A stretch of 64,000 nucleotides of DNA, taken from positions 62,001-126,000 of the forward strand of contig NZ_BOLN01000004.1 of NCBI RefSeq assembly GCF_016861655.1. The letters are read 5' to 3'. This document shows positions 23,794-33,293 of the stretch, in pieces. The position numbers and the translations under genes are program-made. The notes below the pieces were generated by a model, which saw nothing but the letters and a program-made list of their open reading frames with translations, was not told the origin of the DNA and did no database searches. Source of the DNA: Levilactobacillus lanxiensis. GTDB taxonomy: Bacteria; Bacillota; Bacilli; Lactobacillales; Lactobacillaceae. Position 1 is the first letter of the stretch. The number at the start of each line of letters is the position of its first letter.

Positions 23794-24621
23794 ATGGCAA
23801 CTGAACAAACAAAACCGCGCCAACTCACGCTGGGGGATCAATTCCTGATTTTCGGGCGATCCGGTTGGGAACAAGCAGCGTGGAATTATCCGCGGTTACA
23901 AAATTTAGGCTTTTGTTATTTAATGATTCCAGCGATTCGGCGGCTCTATCCGGATAAAGCGGATGCAGGCGCCGCAGCGGAACGGCATTTGGCGTTATTT
24001 AATACCATGCCCTACATGCAGTCATTGATTACTGGGGTGACGTTATCCCTCGAGGAGGACCATGCGAATGGCAAACCGGTCTCGGCTGAGGACATCAGTG
24101 CCGTCAAGGTTGGCATGATGGGGTCCTTGGCCGGGGTGGCCGATCCCGTTTGGTGGGGAACCTGGCGGCCGATTCTGAGTGCCTTTGCCGCCAGCTTAGC
24201 GCTGAGTGGGTTTGGCATCGTCGGTCCCTTAGTCTTCTTCATCGGTTGGAACGTGGTGCGGTTGGCCTTTCGCTGGGGCGCACAACGGTGGGGCTATCGC
24301 CAGGGACTCAAGGTCGTGACGGCCCTGAGCAGCGGTATGCTGCAGAAACTAACTCTGGGAGCCTCCATTGTGGGGATGTTTGTTATGGGGGCTATCGTGC
24401 CGCGGTGGACGCGGGTCAAGCTGGCCCCCATCATCGCGACGAGCGCTCACGGGAGCTTGTCCTTACAGGGGATGCTGGACCGGCTACTGCCGGGACTGGT
24501 GCCCCTGCTGTTGACGCTGGGCTGTGTCTGGCTATTGCGCCGGCACGTCAAGCCGTTGTGGCTGTTAGTCGGCGTCTTCGTCATCGGCCTAGGTGGTTAC
24601 TGGTTGGGCATCTTCCGGTAA
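23794..24621 (+). CDS. PTS mannose-family EIID permease
   Basis: This 275-residue membrane protein pairs with EIIC. Family signatures: FGRSGWEQAAWNYPRLQNLGFCYLMIPAIRRLYP near the N-terminus, FNTMPYMQSLITGVTLSLEE, VKVGMMGSLAGVADPVWWGTWRPI, and a final membrane anchor. It is the last gene of the PTS set and is followed by a shared terminator facing the diguanylate cyclase gene. Confidence 0.92.
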   Translation: MATEQTKPRQLTLGDQFLIFGRSGWEQAAWNYPRLQNLGFCYLMIPAIRRLYPDKADAGAAAERHLALFNTMPYMQSLITGVTLSLEEDHANGKPVSAEDISAVKVGMMGSLAGVADPVWWGTWRPILSAFAASLALSGFGIVGPLVFFIGWNVVRLAFRWGAQRWGYRQGLKVVTALSSGMLQKLTLGASIVGMFVMGAIVPRWTRVKLAPIIATSAHGSLSLQGMLDRLLPGLVPLLLTLGCVWLLRRHVKPLWLLVGVFVIGLGGYWLGIFR

Positions 24622-24850
24622 TCGCGGCGGGTGTTTGGGTGGGATGCGCAACTGCTGTGGTGAGACGTTGAGAAGCCGTGACTGAGCCAACAAGCGTGGT
24701 AATGGCAGACAACGAAGCGTAAGCACAGGGAACATCGAAACACCGCCTATCTTCTGATTTGGTAGCCTTACTATAGCATGACCAAGACGATGGTTCACGC
24801 CATTTACCTTATAACCTTTTCGATAAAAAATAACGGTTAATTTGTATTCA

Positions 24851-24885
24851 AAAACGCGTCTGGGAGAAAATTCCAGACGCGTTTT
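24851..24885. terminator. bidirectional terminator between PTS and diguanylate cyclase
   Basis: A perfect 13-bp stem (AAAACGCGTCTGG at 24851-24863 with its complement at 24873-24885) has A and T runs on both sides, so it serves both converging genes. Its ACGCGTCTGG core recurs in the terminator at 37024. Confidence 0.85.
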
Positions 24886-24904
24886 GTGTTCCAATTTTAT
24901 ATAG

Positions 24905-26035
24905 TTATCCCACGGTCACTTGATCACGACCGTTGCGTTTAGAGTAGTACAAGCTCTGATCCGCTCGTCGGTAAACGTCCAACTGTTCCTCGTCGGCCGT
25001 TTGAAGCTGGGTCAGGCCAACGGAAATGCTGACGCTTATTTGCTGGCCGCCGTGCGAGAAGATAGCCGACCGGACACTCTCGGCAATATCGTCGACGTGT
25101 TCCCGGGCCTGATCCGTTGTGTAATTTTTAAAGAGAATCGTGAATTCCTCGCCACCGGTTCGGTAGAGGACGAGGTTGGGGTCGACGCGCCGGAGCTGAT
25201 CACTAATCAGGGTGGCCGTGTGTCCCAACACGTAGTCACCCGCCAAATGGCCATAGGTGTCGTTGACGTGCTTGAAGTGGTCGATATCGAACAGCATCAG
25301 TGTCAGCGGCTTGTGGGTGACCTTACTGTTGTCGAAGGCCGCGCTGAAGTCATTTTTAAAGGCAAAGTAGTTCTTTACGTGGGTGAGGTCATCGTAGTTC
25401 GTGGTATAGGTCAGCTGTGCCAGGGTGGCCGCGCCGCTCATCAACGAATCCACGTAAATGTACATGATGGTGAGCAGGAAGAAACTGAAAATGAGCTCCC
25501 ACATCATGATGGAAGAGGAGAGGCCAAAGCGTTGGCCGACCACGCCCCAGAGGATTGCGGAGAGGAGCAACGAGGCGACAGTGTATTCAATGTAGTCGAG
25601 CCACATGTGGTGCCGTCGACTGCGAACGAACTTCATCACGTAGAAGTAGGCGATGAAGACCACCGCGAAGACCCAGGCGAGTCCCAGTCCCAGCGTTTGG
25701 TTGACGACCATGAACAGCAGGATAGCGAGAGCCAACTGCCAGAACTTAATTTCCAACATCAGAAAGTAACTGACAAAGACAATCGCGAAGATTTGAAAAT
25801 TGGTGAAGGCCCAGCTATAGGGGGTGTGGTTGACGGCGAGTTGCACGCCAACGTTGAGCACGACCATATAGACGAGACCGACGTCGGTGCGGACCTTGTC
25901 CTCATTGGGGTGTTTGCCACGGGTTTTAAACCACCGAATAATCCGGTTGGTGAGGTACCAGTATAGCGTCAACACGCCCAGCAGGAAGAACAGACTCGTA
26001 ATTGCCGGGGTCACAAACCAGTGAGACCAAGTCAT
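24905..26035 (-). CDS. membrane diguanylate cyclase (GGDEF)
   Basis: This 376-residue protein has about six to seven N-terminal membrane helices (residues 8-215), then a GGDEF domain (about 220-375) containing FDIDHFKHVNDTYGH and the active loop YRTGGEEFTI. It makes cyclic di-GMP from two GTP. The RxxD inhibitory site is not in its usual position five residues before GGEEF, so product inhibition may be weak. A helical membrane sensor replaces any PAS or Cache domain. It lies beside an EAL gene on the same strand, suggesting a local c-di-GMP switch. Confidence 0.9.
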   Translation of the reverse strand: MTWSHWFVTPAITSLFFLLGVLTLYWYLTNRIIRWFKTRGKHPNEDKVRTDVGLVYMVVLNVGVQLAVNHTPYSWAFTNFQIFAIVFVSYFLMLEIKFWQLALAILLFMVVNQTLGLGLAWVFAVVFIAYFYVMKFVRSRRHHMWLDYIEYTVASLLLSAILWGVVGQRFGLSSSIMMWELIFSFFLLTIMYIYVDSLMSGAATLAQLTYTTNYDDLTHVKNYFAFKNDFSAAFDNSKVTHKPLTLMLFDIDHFKHVNDTYGHLAGDYVLGHTATLISDQLRRVDPNLVLYRTGGEEFTILFKNYTTDQAREHVDDIAESVRSAIFSHGGQQISVSISVGLTQLQTADEEQLDVYRRADQSLYYSKRNGRDQVTVG

Positions 26036-26136
26036 TAAGGAACACCATCCAATCTATATTCAGCATTTATTTGTACCTACCATACATGTTAACTCACCAA
26101 ACTTAAAAGTGACACATGCAGTTCACCCATTTTGGG

Positions 26137-26180
26137 CAAAAAGAGGGAGCCTCAGCACCGAAACCGGTTCCGAGACTCCC
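26137..26180 (-). terminator. terminator of the EAL gene
   Basis: GGGAGTCTC and GAGGCTCCC form the stem on the minus strand (26180-26172 with 26153-26145), followed by CTTTTT. It separates the EAL gene from the GGDEF gene, so they are separate transcripts or read through poorly. Confidence 0.75.
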
Positions 26181-26187
26181 GTTAAAT

Positions 26188-26835
26188 TTAAACTAAGCTA
26201 GGTTTACCGTACAAGTAACCCTGGTGCAGGGTGATACCGAATTGCTTGGCCAACGCTTGGTCGTCCGCATCTTCGACCCCTTCAAGGATCAACCGTAACC
26301 GGTATTCCCGAGAAATTTGGGCCCAGAAGGCGAGGCTGGCGGGAATCAAGTCGGCTTCCCCGCTCATCCGCAGGTTTTGCATGGCAAACTTGATTTCGTC
26401 CACGTAAGGCAACAGGTCGCGAATATTTTGGTACGTGTTGGACCCCGTGCCCACATCATCTAAGACCAAACCAATACCATATTGATGAACAGCCAAACTG
26501 AACTGCTTCATTTCCTCGAGGGTCGGGGCTTCGGTTAACTCAATGGTCAATGCGGCTGGGGCAATGCGTTTCTTTAAAGCAATCACCGTCCCCAACGTGA
26601 GGGGATTGCGAAGCTGTTGATTATTGAGGTTAAAAGCGAGTACCTGATTGTTAACGGCTGTGTGTAACGAAGAAGCCGTGTCCTCAAGGAGCTTAGCCTG
26701 ATCGGCAACAGAGATGTCCGTAAAATGATGCGGCAAGACCCAAGCGTCCTCTTCCTGCTTACGTAACAAGACTTCATAGCCGAAGACTCGGTGGTCATCT
26801 TGATTGATCTGTGGTTGTACAAAGAAACGATACAT
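26188..26835 (-). CDS. compact EAL-domain phosphodiesterase
   Basis: This 215-residue protein is almost only an EAL domain. Catalytic positions appear kept: E21-V-L23 in FGYEVLLR for EAL, Asn69 in AFNLNN, E99/E102 in IELTE, D126-D127 in DDVGTG, K149 in DEIKF, E185 in EGVE and Q205 in HQGYLYGKP. It should cleave c-di-GMP to pGpG, though the EVL and DDVGTG variants could lower activity. It is a stand-alone domain with no sensor. The start follows AGGAGTGG. Confidence 0.85.
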   Translation of the reverse strand: MYRFFVQPQINQDDHRVFGYEVLLRKQEEDAWVLPHHFTDISVADQAKLLEDTASSLHTAVNNQVLAFNLNNQQLRNPLTLGTVIALKKRIAPAALTIELTEAPTLEEMKQFSLAVHQYGIGLVLDDVGTGSNTYQNIRDLLPYVDEIKFAMQNLRMSGEADLIPASLAFWAQISREYRLRLILEGVEDADDQALAKQFGITLHQGYLYGKPSLV

Positions 26836-27304
26836 AACCGATCCACTCCTTTAGAATCTTCCTACTCATGACTTTAAGTCTATTCTACCGCAATCTTGAA
26901 AAAGCACAACGACATATATCTTTCAGTGTGGTAACTGCGGGAGGCTATGATTTGCTTGAGACGCAAATCGTTGGTCAGTCACACTAACGGACGGGTTCGT
27001 GATTAAGGCGACTGCCGCCAAAGCTAGTTCGGCTGGTTTCCTTACTGAGAGTAGCCAAGTGCGTGATTTTAGCCGGAATAGGGGATGTGTGTATTAATTA
27101 GCGAATGATAACCCAGTCCAACTGATTTTAAGTAAAAATGGGGTAAAATTTGCGTTGACAAATGGTCAAATTTTTTAGGGATAGCCTAAAATTGATCAGT
27201 TTTATCAAAATTCATGGGCAAGCGATTTGCCAATTTTACCGGGTGTTTCAAAAAATTGCAAGAAGAAAATACCGGGGACCGTAATCTTAAGAATTAGCCG
27301 ACTG
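26836..27304. other. intergenic region, no gene seen
   Basis: About 470 bases between the EAL start and the terminator of the LCP gene. I see no supported ORF. A short inverted repeat TTGAC-AAATG-GTCAA lies near 27154 and an EAL promoter should lie near 26840-26900, but nothing else is assignable. Confidence 0.5.
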
Positions 27305-27312
27305 TTGCTAAC

Positions 27313-27343
27313 AAAAAAGGCGCCCGGAACTTTCCCGGACGCC
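27313..27343 (-). terminator. terminator of the LCP gene
   Basis: On the minus strand GGCGTCCGGGA pairs with TCCGGGCGCC (one mismatch), followed by TTTTTT at 27318-27313. Confidence 0.85.
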
Positions 27344-27361
27344 ACGTGAAGCAGTTTTAAA

Positions 27362-28483
27362 TTAGTAGCCGTATCCGCCGCCGTTCGTCCCGCTATTGTC
27401 ATAGGAAGAGTAACCGGTCGTGCTGGTATCAGCGTCAGTTGTAAATTTCTTGGTGTTGGCCAGGCCCAGCGTCTTGCGAATGTGGTTCGAGACGCGTTTC
27501 AGCTCGGTCGTGGTTGGCACTTGATAGGAGAGCCCATCAATCATTGCGTCTTGTCCCTGTAAGGTTTCGGACTTGATGTGGTGGGAAGCATTCCCGTACT
27601 TGGCCCGAATCTGCATCAGGTCATCAAAGGTCAGGTCAGTCTTCAGGTTCCCATTCAATGATTTCAAAATGGTTTGGTAACGGGTAATGGAGGACAGGCC
27701 GGCCGCCTTCACGACCAGTTTCTGTAAGACCTCACGTTGTCGCTTTTGCCGACCGTAGTCACCCAACGGATCATCATGCCGCATCCGCGAGTAGTCCAGC
27801 GCCTGTTTCCCATTCAAATGGGTCTTCTTACCCTTGACCACGTTGGCAGCACCGTACTGGAAGGTCAACGGTGGCTTCACATCGACCCCACCCACAGCGT
27901 TGACCATCTTTTCAAGGCCACCCATGTTGACGATGGCGTAGAAGTCAATCGGAATGTCCAGCAGGTCTTCCACGGTCTTCACGGCCGTCTTTGGTCCGCC
28001 AATCGTGTAGGCGGCGTTGATCTTTTGAATCGACGCGTTGGCCCCGGAACCGACCGTGACCCGCGTATCCCGCGGAATACTCGTCAGGTAGGCGGTTTCC
28101 TTGGTCGGGTTGATGGTGGCGACCATCATGGTGTCGGTCCGGCCGACGTCTGAACGGCCCAGCGCCCCGGTATCGGTTCCCATCAGGAGAATCGAGAAGG
28201 GTTTGTTGGACTTCAACACGGCGGAAACGTTCCGGCTCTTGGCGGCGTTCGAGGCCTCGTAGGTCTGGCTAAACGTCTTCTTCGCGGACATCCAGGCTTG
28301 GTAGCCATACGCAAGGCCGCCTCCCAGCATGAGCAAGACGAACAAGACAATCGTCCACATGATGGGGCGGTGTGGGTGAACCTTAGGTGTTTTAAAATGT
28401 GAGTTACGGTCGGCACGGCTGTCGTAGACCTGCTCGAAATCCTCAGGCTTGTGCTGCCGTTTAGGTGTATTATCGTTTGGCAT
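27362..28483 (-). CDS. LytR-CpsA-Psr (LCP) family wall-polymer ligase
   Basis: From ATG 28483 (after GAGGAAAT; an upstream extension to 28555 lacks a ribosome site) this is 373 residues. A short cytoplasmic N-terminus precedes one membrane helix (MWTIVLFVLLMLGGGLAYGY) and the extracytoplasmic LCP domain, with ILLMGTD...GRSDVGRTDTMMVATINP, SIPRDTRV, INAAY and HLNGKQALDYSRMRHDD...D.GRQKRQREVL, the conserved Arg/Asp residues that bind polyprenyl pyrophosphate. LCP enzymes attach teichoic acid or capsule to peptidoglycan. The C-terminus is Gly/Tyr/Ser-rich. Confidence 0.93.
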   Translation of the reverse strand: MPNDNTPKRQHKPEDFEQVYDSRADRNSHFKTPKVHPHRPIMWTIVLFVLLMLGGGLAYGYQAWMSAKKTFSQTYEASNAAKSRNVSAVLKSNKPFSILLMGTDTGALGRSDVGRTDTMMVATINPTKETAYLTSIPRDTRVTVGSGANASIQKINAAYTIGGPKTAVKTVEDLLDIPIDFYAIVNMGGLEKMVNAVGGVDVKPPLTFQYGAANVVKGKKTHLNGKQALDYSRMRHDDPLGDYGRQKRQREVLQKLVVKAAGLSSITRYQTILKSLNGNLKTDLTFDDLMQIRAKYGNASHHIKSETLQGQDAMIDGLSYQVPTTTELKRVSNHIRKTLGLANTKKFTTDADTSTTGYSSYDNSGTNGGGYGY

Positions 28484-28847
28484 AATTATTTCCTCATCCT
28501 CATCAAAAGCTTTGGCTGACGCACCGGGCCAGGCGCACAAGTAACGTGGCGGCACCAGTGATACAGATTTGTTAATTCCCCTGGAATCCCATCTGTAGAC
28601 TCAATTAATTCATTAGACCATAAAAATCGTCATTCGTAAATGTTTCTTCCGGTTAAATCGGCTAGTTTTGGGAGCCGTCTAGACCAGCTAAAGCCAGATT
28701 TACCAAGTTGTCAAGTTGACCTAAAGTGTATTATAGCGCTATTTGTAAACGGTTGCGAAGGGAGCCGACGGTGGGGACGTGCTATAATAAGAAGCGTTGC
28801 TTAAGAAACTCTAATTTTTGGTAATGTTTACCTGGGGAGGGACGCCG
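28484..28847. promoter_or_regulatory. divergent promoter region LCP / AEC transporter
   Basis: About 360 bases with no gene. An extended -10 box TGCTATAAT at 28780-28788 faces right toward the transporter gene; no good -35 is present at normal spacing, consistent with an extended -10 promoter. The LCP promoter must lie on the other strand but is not clear. Confidence 0.5.
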
Positions 28848-29795
28848 ATGGCCGTCTTTATTCGAAGCGTTTCGGGTGTTTTGATCATCCTGGTCATGAT
28901 TGGCCTGGGCTACGTGCTTTCCCGGCGTGGCTGGTTTGATGATCAAGCGCCTAAGTTGATTGCCCGGTTGGTCACGCAGATTGCGTTGCCCGCCTACATG
29001 ATTAGTACGATCACGGCAAAGTTCTCGGCGGAAACGCTGAAGAAGACGCTGCCGGATTTGCGATTTCCAATCGTCTCAATGCTGATCATGTTCGGCCTCT
29101 CCATCATTGCCTTCCATGCGTTTCGCATTAATCCCAAGCACCGCGGCCTGTTTGAATCCATGTTTTTGAATTCCAACACCGTGTTCGTGGGGTTGCCAGT
29201 CAACGAAGCGTTGTTCGGCCCCAAGAGTCTGCCGTTTGTGCTGGTCTACTACATGGCCAACACGACATTTTTCTGGACGTTGGGGGTCTACCTGATTCAA
29301 CGCGACGGGCAGGGGGCGGCCAAGTTTGATCTCAAACAAACGCTGCAGAAGATTTTCTCACCGCCGTTACTGGGATTCATTCTGGGGGTTCTCCTGGTGC
29401 TACTCGACATTCAATTGCCGGGCTGGATCATGCAAGACTTCCAATATATTGGTGGCCTAACGATTCCGTTGTCGATGATTTTTATCGGCACAGCAATTGC
29501 GGGGGCGGGCTTACAAAATGTCCACGTCGACCGCGACAGCCTGGGAATTCTCCTGGGACGCTTCATCGTCGCCCCGGTCTTGATGGGCTTGCTCGTCTTA
29601 CCGACTAGTATGCCAATTCTAATGAAACAAGTCTTTATTTTACAAGCAGCGATGCCCGTAATGACGAATGCGCCGGTGGTGGCCAAACTCTACCGCGCCG
29701 ACGCTGATTACGCGGCCATCATGGTAACCGAAACTACCCTCCTAAGTTTAGTGGTCATTCCGATTCTGATGGTCATCGTGCAACACGTTGCCTGA
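28848..29795 (+). CDS. AEC (auxin efflux carrier) family transporter
   Basis: This 315-residue protein starts at ATG 28848 after GGGGAGG; an upstream start at 28818 was rejected. It has about ten membrane helices in two repeats. Family features include LVTQIALPAYMISTI, the FLNSNTVFVGLPVNEALFG segment and a C-terminal QAAMPVMTNAPVVAKLY. Bacterial AEC members move malate, citrate or other carboxylates and related compounds; substrate unknown. The following EamA gene begins 41 bases later. Confidence 0.88.
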   Translation: MAVFIRSVSGVLIILVMIGLGYVLSRRGWFDDQAPKLIARLVTQIALPAYMISTITAKFSAETLKKTLPDLRFPIVSMLIMFGLSIIAFHAFRINPKHRGLFESMFLNSNTVFVGLPVNEALFGPKSLPFVLVYYMANTTFFWTLGVYLIQRDGQGAAKFDLKQTLQKIFSPPLLGFILGVLLVLLDIQLPGWIMQDFQYIGGLTIPLSMIFIGTAIAGAGLQNVHVDRDSLGILLGRFIVAPVLMGLLVLPTSMPILMKQVFILQAAMPVMTNAPVVAKLYRADADYAAIMVTETTLLSLVVIPILMVIVQHVA

Positions 29796-29836
29796 TTGAT
29801 GCCGTTTGACTTAATAAGGAGGAACATTTTTTCGTT

Positions 29837-30868
29837 TTGAGAAAAACACTATTGTATATCGCGTTTTCAACGTTAATGTTTAGTTCCATGGAAATTGCCC
29901 TGAAGTCTGCTGGAAATGCGTTCAATCCGATTCAGCTGAACCTGATTCGTTTTTTCATCGGGGGCTTGATCCTATTACCGATTGCTTTACGAGCCTTACA
30001 TAAACAAAGTCACCGGTTAAACCGCAGTGACTGGGCCCTGTTCTTCTTGACCGGGCTGGTCTGTGTCATCATCAGTATGACGCTGTACCAATTGGCCATT
30101 AGCGTGGACGAGGCTTCAACTGTGGCCGTTCTGTTCAGCTGTAACCCCGTCTTCGCCTTGATCTTCTCTTATCTGATCTTGCACGAACGGTTAGGCCGAG
30201 CGAACTTGATTGCCGTGATCGTGTCAATCATTGGATTGGTCGTCATTGTGAACCCCGCCCATTTGACCAACCCCGTCGGTTTGACGCTGGCCATTGCCTC
30301 CGCCTTGACCTTTGGGTTGTACAGTATCGTGTCCCGGTGGGGTTCCGTGCGGCACCACTTCAACGGGATTGTCATGACCTGCTTCACGTTCTTGGCCGGG
30401 TCATTGGAATTGTTCGTGATCATGATGATCACCCACATCCCCGCCGTTGCGAGTGGCTTACGGCAAGCAAGCTGGTCTCGTCAATTTGCGGCGATGCCCA
30501 TCTTGCAAAATATTAGCTTACAATACTTCTGGATCTTATTCTTCATCGGGGTCTGCGTTACCGGTGGTGGGTTTGCCTTTTACTTCTTAGCCATGGAACG
30601 GTCCGACGTTTCCACGGCATCTCTGGTCTTCTTCATCAAGCCAGGGTTGGCACCCATCATGGCCGCAATCCTGATTCACGAAAAGATTTTGACCAACACG
30701 ATTGTCGGAATTGTCATTATCCTGATTGGGTCAGTCATTACCTTCATGGGGAACCGGGTCAAGGCGTGCGAATCTGCTTTGGCAGAAGAAGACGCCAGCG
30801 ACTTCCAGGAAGCCGACGACCCAGTGGCTGCGAAATTAGCAGCGCACTCTGAATCCTCAGCTGACTAA
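29837..30868 (+). CDS. EamA/DMT family transporter
   Basis: This 343-residue protein has ten predicted helices in two EamA repeats (about 5-140 and 150-305), with hallmark ALFFLTGLVCVIISMTLYQLAISVDEAST and VFFIKPGLAPIMAAILIHEKI. These drug/metabolite transporters export small metabolites. The chosen start is TTG 29837; AAGGAGGA lies unusually far upstream (14 bases), so the true start is uncertain. The last 40 residues are acidic and cytoplasmic. A terminator follows. Confidence 0.88.
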   Translation: MRKTLLYIAFSTLMFSSMEIALKSAGNAFNPIQLNLIRFFIGGLILLPIALRALHKQSHRLNRSDWALFFLTGLVCVIISMTLYQLAISVDEASTVAVLFSCNPVFALIFSYLILHERLGRANLIAVIVSIIGLVVIVNPAHLTNPVGLTLAIASALTFGLYSIVSRWGSVRHHFNGIVMTCFTFLAGSLELFVIMMITHIPAVASGLRQASWSRQFAAMPILQNISLQYFWILFFIGVCVTGGGFAFYFLAMERSDVSTASLVFFIKPGLAPIMAAILIHEKILTNTIVGIVIILIGSVITFMGNRVKACESALAEEDASDFQEADDPVAAKLAAHSESSAD

Positions 30869-30893
30869 GTGGTTAACCTTTAAAATTGCTATG

Positions 30894-30930
30894 AGGCGTT
30901 TCTCAGAACTTCTGGGGAACGCCTTTTTTT
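30894..30930 (+). terminator. terminator after the EamA gene
   Basis: AGGCGTT (30894-30900) pairs with AACGCCT (30918-30924), with an inner CAGAA/TTCTG stem and a run of T. Confidence 0.85.
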
Positions 30931-31068
30931 GTGGCTGGCATCGGTGTTTCCAAAAGATTAGGGGCAGGAGAAAAATACGTGAAAATAGGCACAAATTGCG
31001 CGAAGCCACGGCAAACCTATGTTATGATTATCAGTGAGAATTGCAAAGAGAGAAAGGGAGCATGATCA

Positions 31069-31740
31069 ATGGCAACGCTGGTCATTTTACGGCACGGGGA
31101 AAGTGTCGCGAACCGAGACAACATTTTCACGGGGTGGAGTGACGTGCCGCTGACGGCTAAGGGCCGTGAACAGGCGGCTGCGGCTGGCAAATTGGTGGCG
31201 GCCACGGGCTTACAGTTTGGGGCGTTACACACCTCCATGCTGCAGCGCGCCATTGTGACCTCGAACATCGTGCTGGAAGCCATCGACCAACTGTATATCC
31301 CCGAATACAAGTCGTGGCGGCTGAACGAACGCCATTACGGCGCATTACGGGGGAAGAACAAGGCCGCGGTCAAGGCCCAAGTTGGCGAGGCCCAGATCAA
31401 GATTTGGCGGCGAAGCTTTGAAACGGTGCCGCCCTTGCTGGATCACGTGAGTCAGGACCGGCGTTACGACCAATTTGGACCGCACGTGGAGCCCCGTGGG
31501 GAGAGCCTAGAGATGGCTTATCATCGGCTGTTACCTTACTGGACGGACCAGATTGCCCCACGGTTATTGGATGGGCACAATCAGTTGGTCGTGGCCCATG
31601 GCAGTACGTTACGCGCATTGATTAAGTACTTGGATCACGTGGCCGATGCGGATATTAGCAAGGTTGAAGTTGCGAACGGTGAACCCATTCGTTACGACTT
31701 TGATGACCGGCTGAACGTATTAGCCAAGCAAACCCTGTAA
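31069..31740 (+). CDS. gpmA: 2,3-bisphosphoglycerate-dependent phosphoglycerate mutase
   Basis: This 223-residue enzyme interconverts 3- and 2-phosphoglycerate. It has the histidine phosphatase signature [20 protein letters not shown] (catalytic His9), R-H-Y-G-ALRG near 88-94, [12 protein letters not shown] and the second His in [23 protein letters not shown] is the usual GpmA form. It follows GAAAGGGAG and has its own terminator. Lactobacilli often carry paralogues, so this may not be the main glycolytic copy. Confidence 0.9.
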   Translation: MATLVILRHGESVANRDNIFTGWSDVPLTAKGREQAAAAGKLVAATGLQFGALHTSMLQRAIVTSNIVLEAIDQLYIPEYKSWRLNERHYGALRGKNKAAVKAQVGEAQIKIWRRSFETVPPLLDHVSQDRRYDQFGPHVEPRGESLEMAYHRLLPYWTDQIAPRLLDGHNQLVVAHGSTLRALIKYLDHVADADISKVEVANGEPIRYDFDDRLNVLAKQTL

Positions 31741-31769
31741 GTTTTTAAAGTAAATAATAAGTTCCCACT

Positions 31770-31806
31770 GTCGGCGAAGACATTCATTGTCTTTAGCCGA
31801 CTTTTT
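31770..31806 (+). terminator. terminator of gpmA
   Basis: GTCGGC (31770-31775) pairs with GCCGAC (31796-31801) with an inner AAGACA/TGTCTT stem, followed by TTTTT. Confidence 0.85.
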
Positions 31807-31888
31807 CGTATAATCAAGGTAAGACAGTTAGGTCCGACCGTTTAGGCGGTAAAAAGGCAGTAGGGGAATCTAATTGGGGGAGAGAAAA

Positions 31889-33121
31889 TTGAATAAACGA
31901 AACTTACGCCATTGGGCGGTATTGTTCGTCGTCATCTTGGGGATTGGCGGCGTGATTTTTGGCATGCACGCTATTGACCAGCAGGATAAGCGGGAAGTGG
32001 CCACGAGTAATCGTCAGCACGCCCAGCAGACCAAAGCAACGCTGGCGGCGGATGCTGCGGCCAGTAAGCGTCACCGGGATTTAAGCAAGACGGCCTTTGA
32101 CCGCACAAATAAGGGGCAGGCGCAGCCAAAATTTAGCGCCCACCTGACCCAGGAACTGAAGAACAAGAAGTTCGTGGGAACGGCGCTGGTCGTGAAGAAT
32201 GACCGGGTCGTTTATCAGCGGGCCTTCGGGTTTGCCAACGCGGCCAAGCACAAGAAGAACAAGGTCACGTCACAGTATCTGATCAATTCCGTGCAGAAAT
32301 CCATGACCGGATTCTTGGTCATTAAGGCGGCTCAGGCCGGTCAACTGCAACTGACGGACCGGTTGAATCAGTATTATCCGGGCATCAAGGGCAGTAACCG
32401 CGTGACGATTCGCCAGATGCTCAACATGGAGGCCGGGATTACCGGTGAGCTCAAACCGGGCCGGACGCTGACGGAAAATGAGGTTTACCAGTACGTCAGT
32501 CAAAACGTCCGGATTAATCCTAGTAAGATTGGCCAATTCGACTACCAGCAGATCTGTTTCACGTTGCTGGCGGGTATTTTGCATCAGGTGACGCATGATT
32601 CTTATTACGATTTATTTTATCAGCAAATGGTCACGCCACTGAACCTGAACCATACTGGCTTTGCCCAGTTGCGGTCCAAGACCAAGGGGATGACGACGGG
32701 CTATGCCGGCGCCACACCGCAAGATTACAGTGATCCACACAAGCCATCGGCAGCTAGCATGGCTGTCCAGGTGGCCACGGGGAACGCCACGATGAGCACG
32801 GGTGACGTGTTCAGAGCGGAACGGGCAATTGTCCAGGGCAGCCTGCTAAACACGCCAGCGGGCGCGCAGGTGCTGCATGAGGCAGACGCCACGATTCATT
32901 ACGCCGGTGGGGTCTACCACCTCGACCAGGGCAATGGGTATTACGGGCACGGCATGGGCGATTACTACGAGAGCACCTTTGCCATCAGTAAGAACGGTAA
33001 GAATGGCGTCGTCTTCCTGTCGAACAACTTCGAGAAGAAAACGATGTATCCAGACTGGTCAACGGAAGACCTGGCCCTACAAACGTTCCAACAGATTAAT
33101 GCAGCGAAAAAATTAAAGTAA
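31889..33121 (+). CDS. membrane-anchored serine hydrolase, beta-lactamase/D-Ala carboxypeptidase class C fold
   Basis: The start is TTG 31889 after GGGGGAGAG (a TTG at 31874 adds five residues). One N-terminal membrane helix anchors an external domain. Numbering from the longer form, the nucleophile motif is S139-V-Q-K142 in INSVQKSMTG; the second motif is Y224-Q-Q (YxN in most relatives), and HGMG supplies a third motif. The Gln in place of Asn is a mild departure. It may trim wall peptides or act as an esterase. It stands alone between two terminators. Confidence 0.85.
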   Translation: MNKRNLRHWAVLFVVILGIGGVIFGMHAIDQQDKREVATSNRQHAQQTKATLAADAAASKRHRDLSKTAFDRTNKGQAQPKFSAHLTQELKNKKFVGTALVVKNDRVVYQRAFGFANAAKHKKNKVTSQYLINSVQKSMTGFLVIKAAQAGQLQLTDRLNQYYPGIKGSNRVTIRQMLNMEAGITGELKPGRTLTENEVYQYVSQNVRINPSKIGQFDYQQICFTLLAGILHQVTHDSYYDLFYQQMVTPLNLNHTGFAQLRSKTKGMTTGYAGATPQDYSDPHKPSAASMAVQVATGNATMSTGDVFRAERAIVQGSLLNTPAGAQVLHEADATIHYAGGVYHLDQGNGYYGHGMGDYYESTFAISKNGKNGVVFLSNNFEKKTMYPDWSTEDLALQTFQQINAAKKLK

Positions 33122-33126
33122 GCAAC

Positions 33127-33176
33127 GGCTGCCTAGTCGTCTGTCCATTTGGGGGAGATGATTAGGCAGTTTTTTA
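33127..33176 (+). terminator. terminator of the serine hydrolase gene
   Basis: CTGCCTAGTC pairs with GATTAGGCAG about 20 bases on, followed by TTTTTT. Confidence 0.75.
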
Positions 33177-33293
33177 GCGGGAAATTTGTCGGTCGGCAGG
33201 TCGCGTCACCGACGAACAAATGCGTCAGTGGGAATGATTAGTCAGCATATCATTGCGTCGTTGCGGTACACTAAGGTAAAAGGGGGCGGAACC

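Noticed and set aside
24920-25966. 348-codon open frame on the plus strand
   Set aside because: It is antisense to the GGDEF gene, which has clear domain motifs; no start signal.
27205-27402. 65-codon minus-strand frame
   Set aside because: It overlaps the LCP gene end and its terminator.
30996-31028. TTGCGC ... TATGAT as the gpmA promoter
   Set aside because: The spacer is 21 bases, too long for a confident sigma-A promoter.
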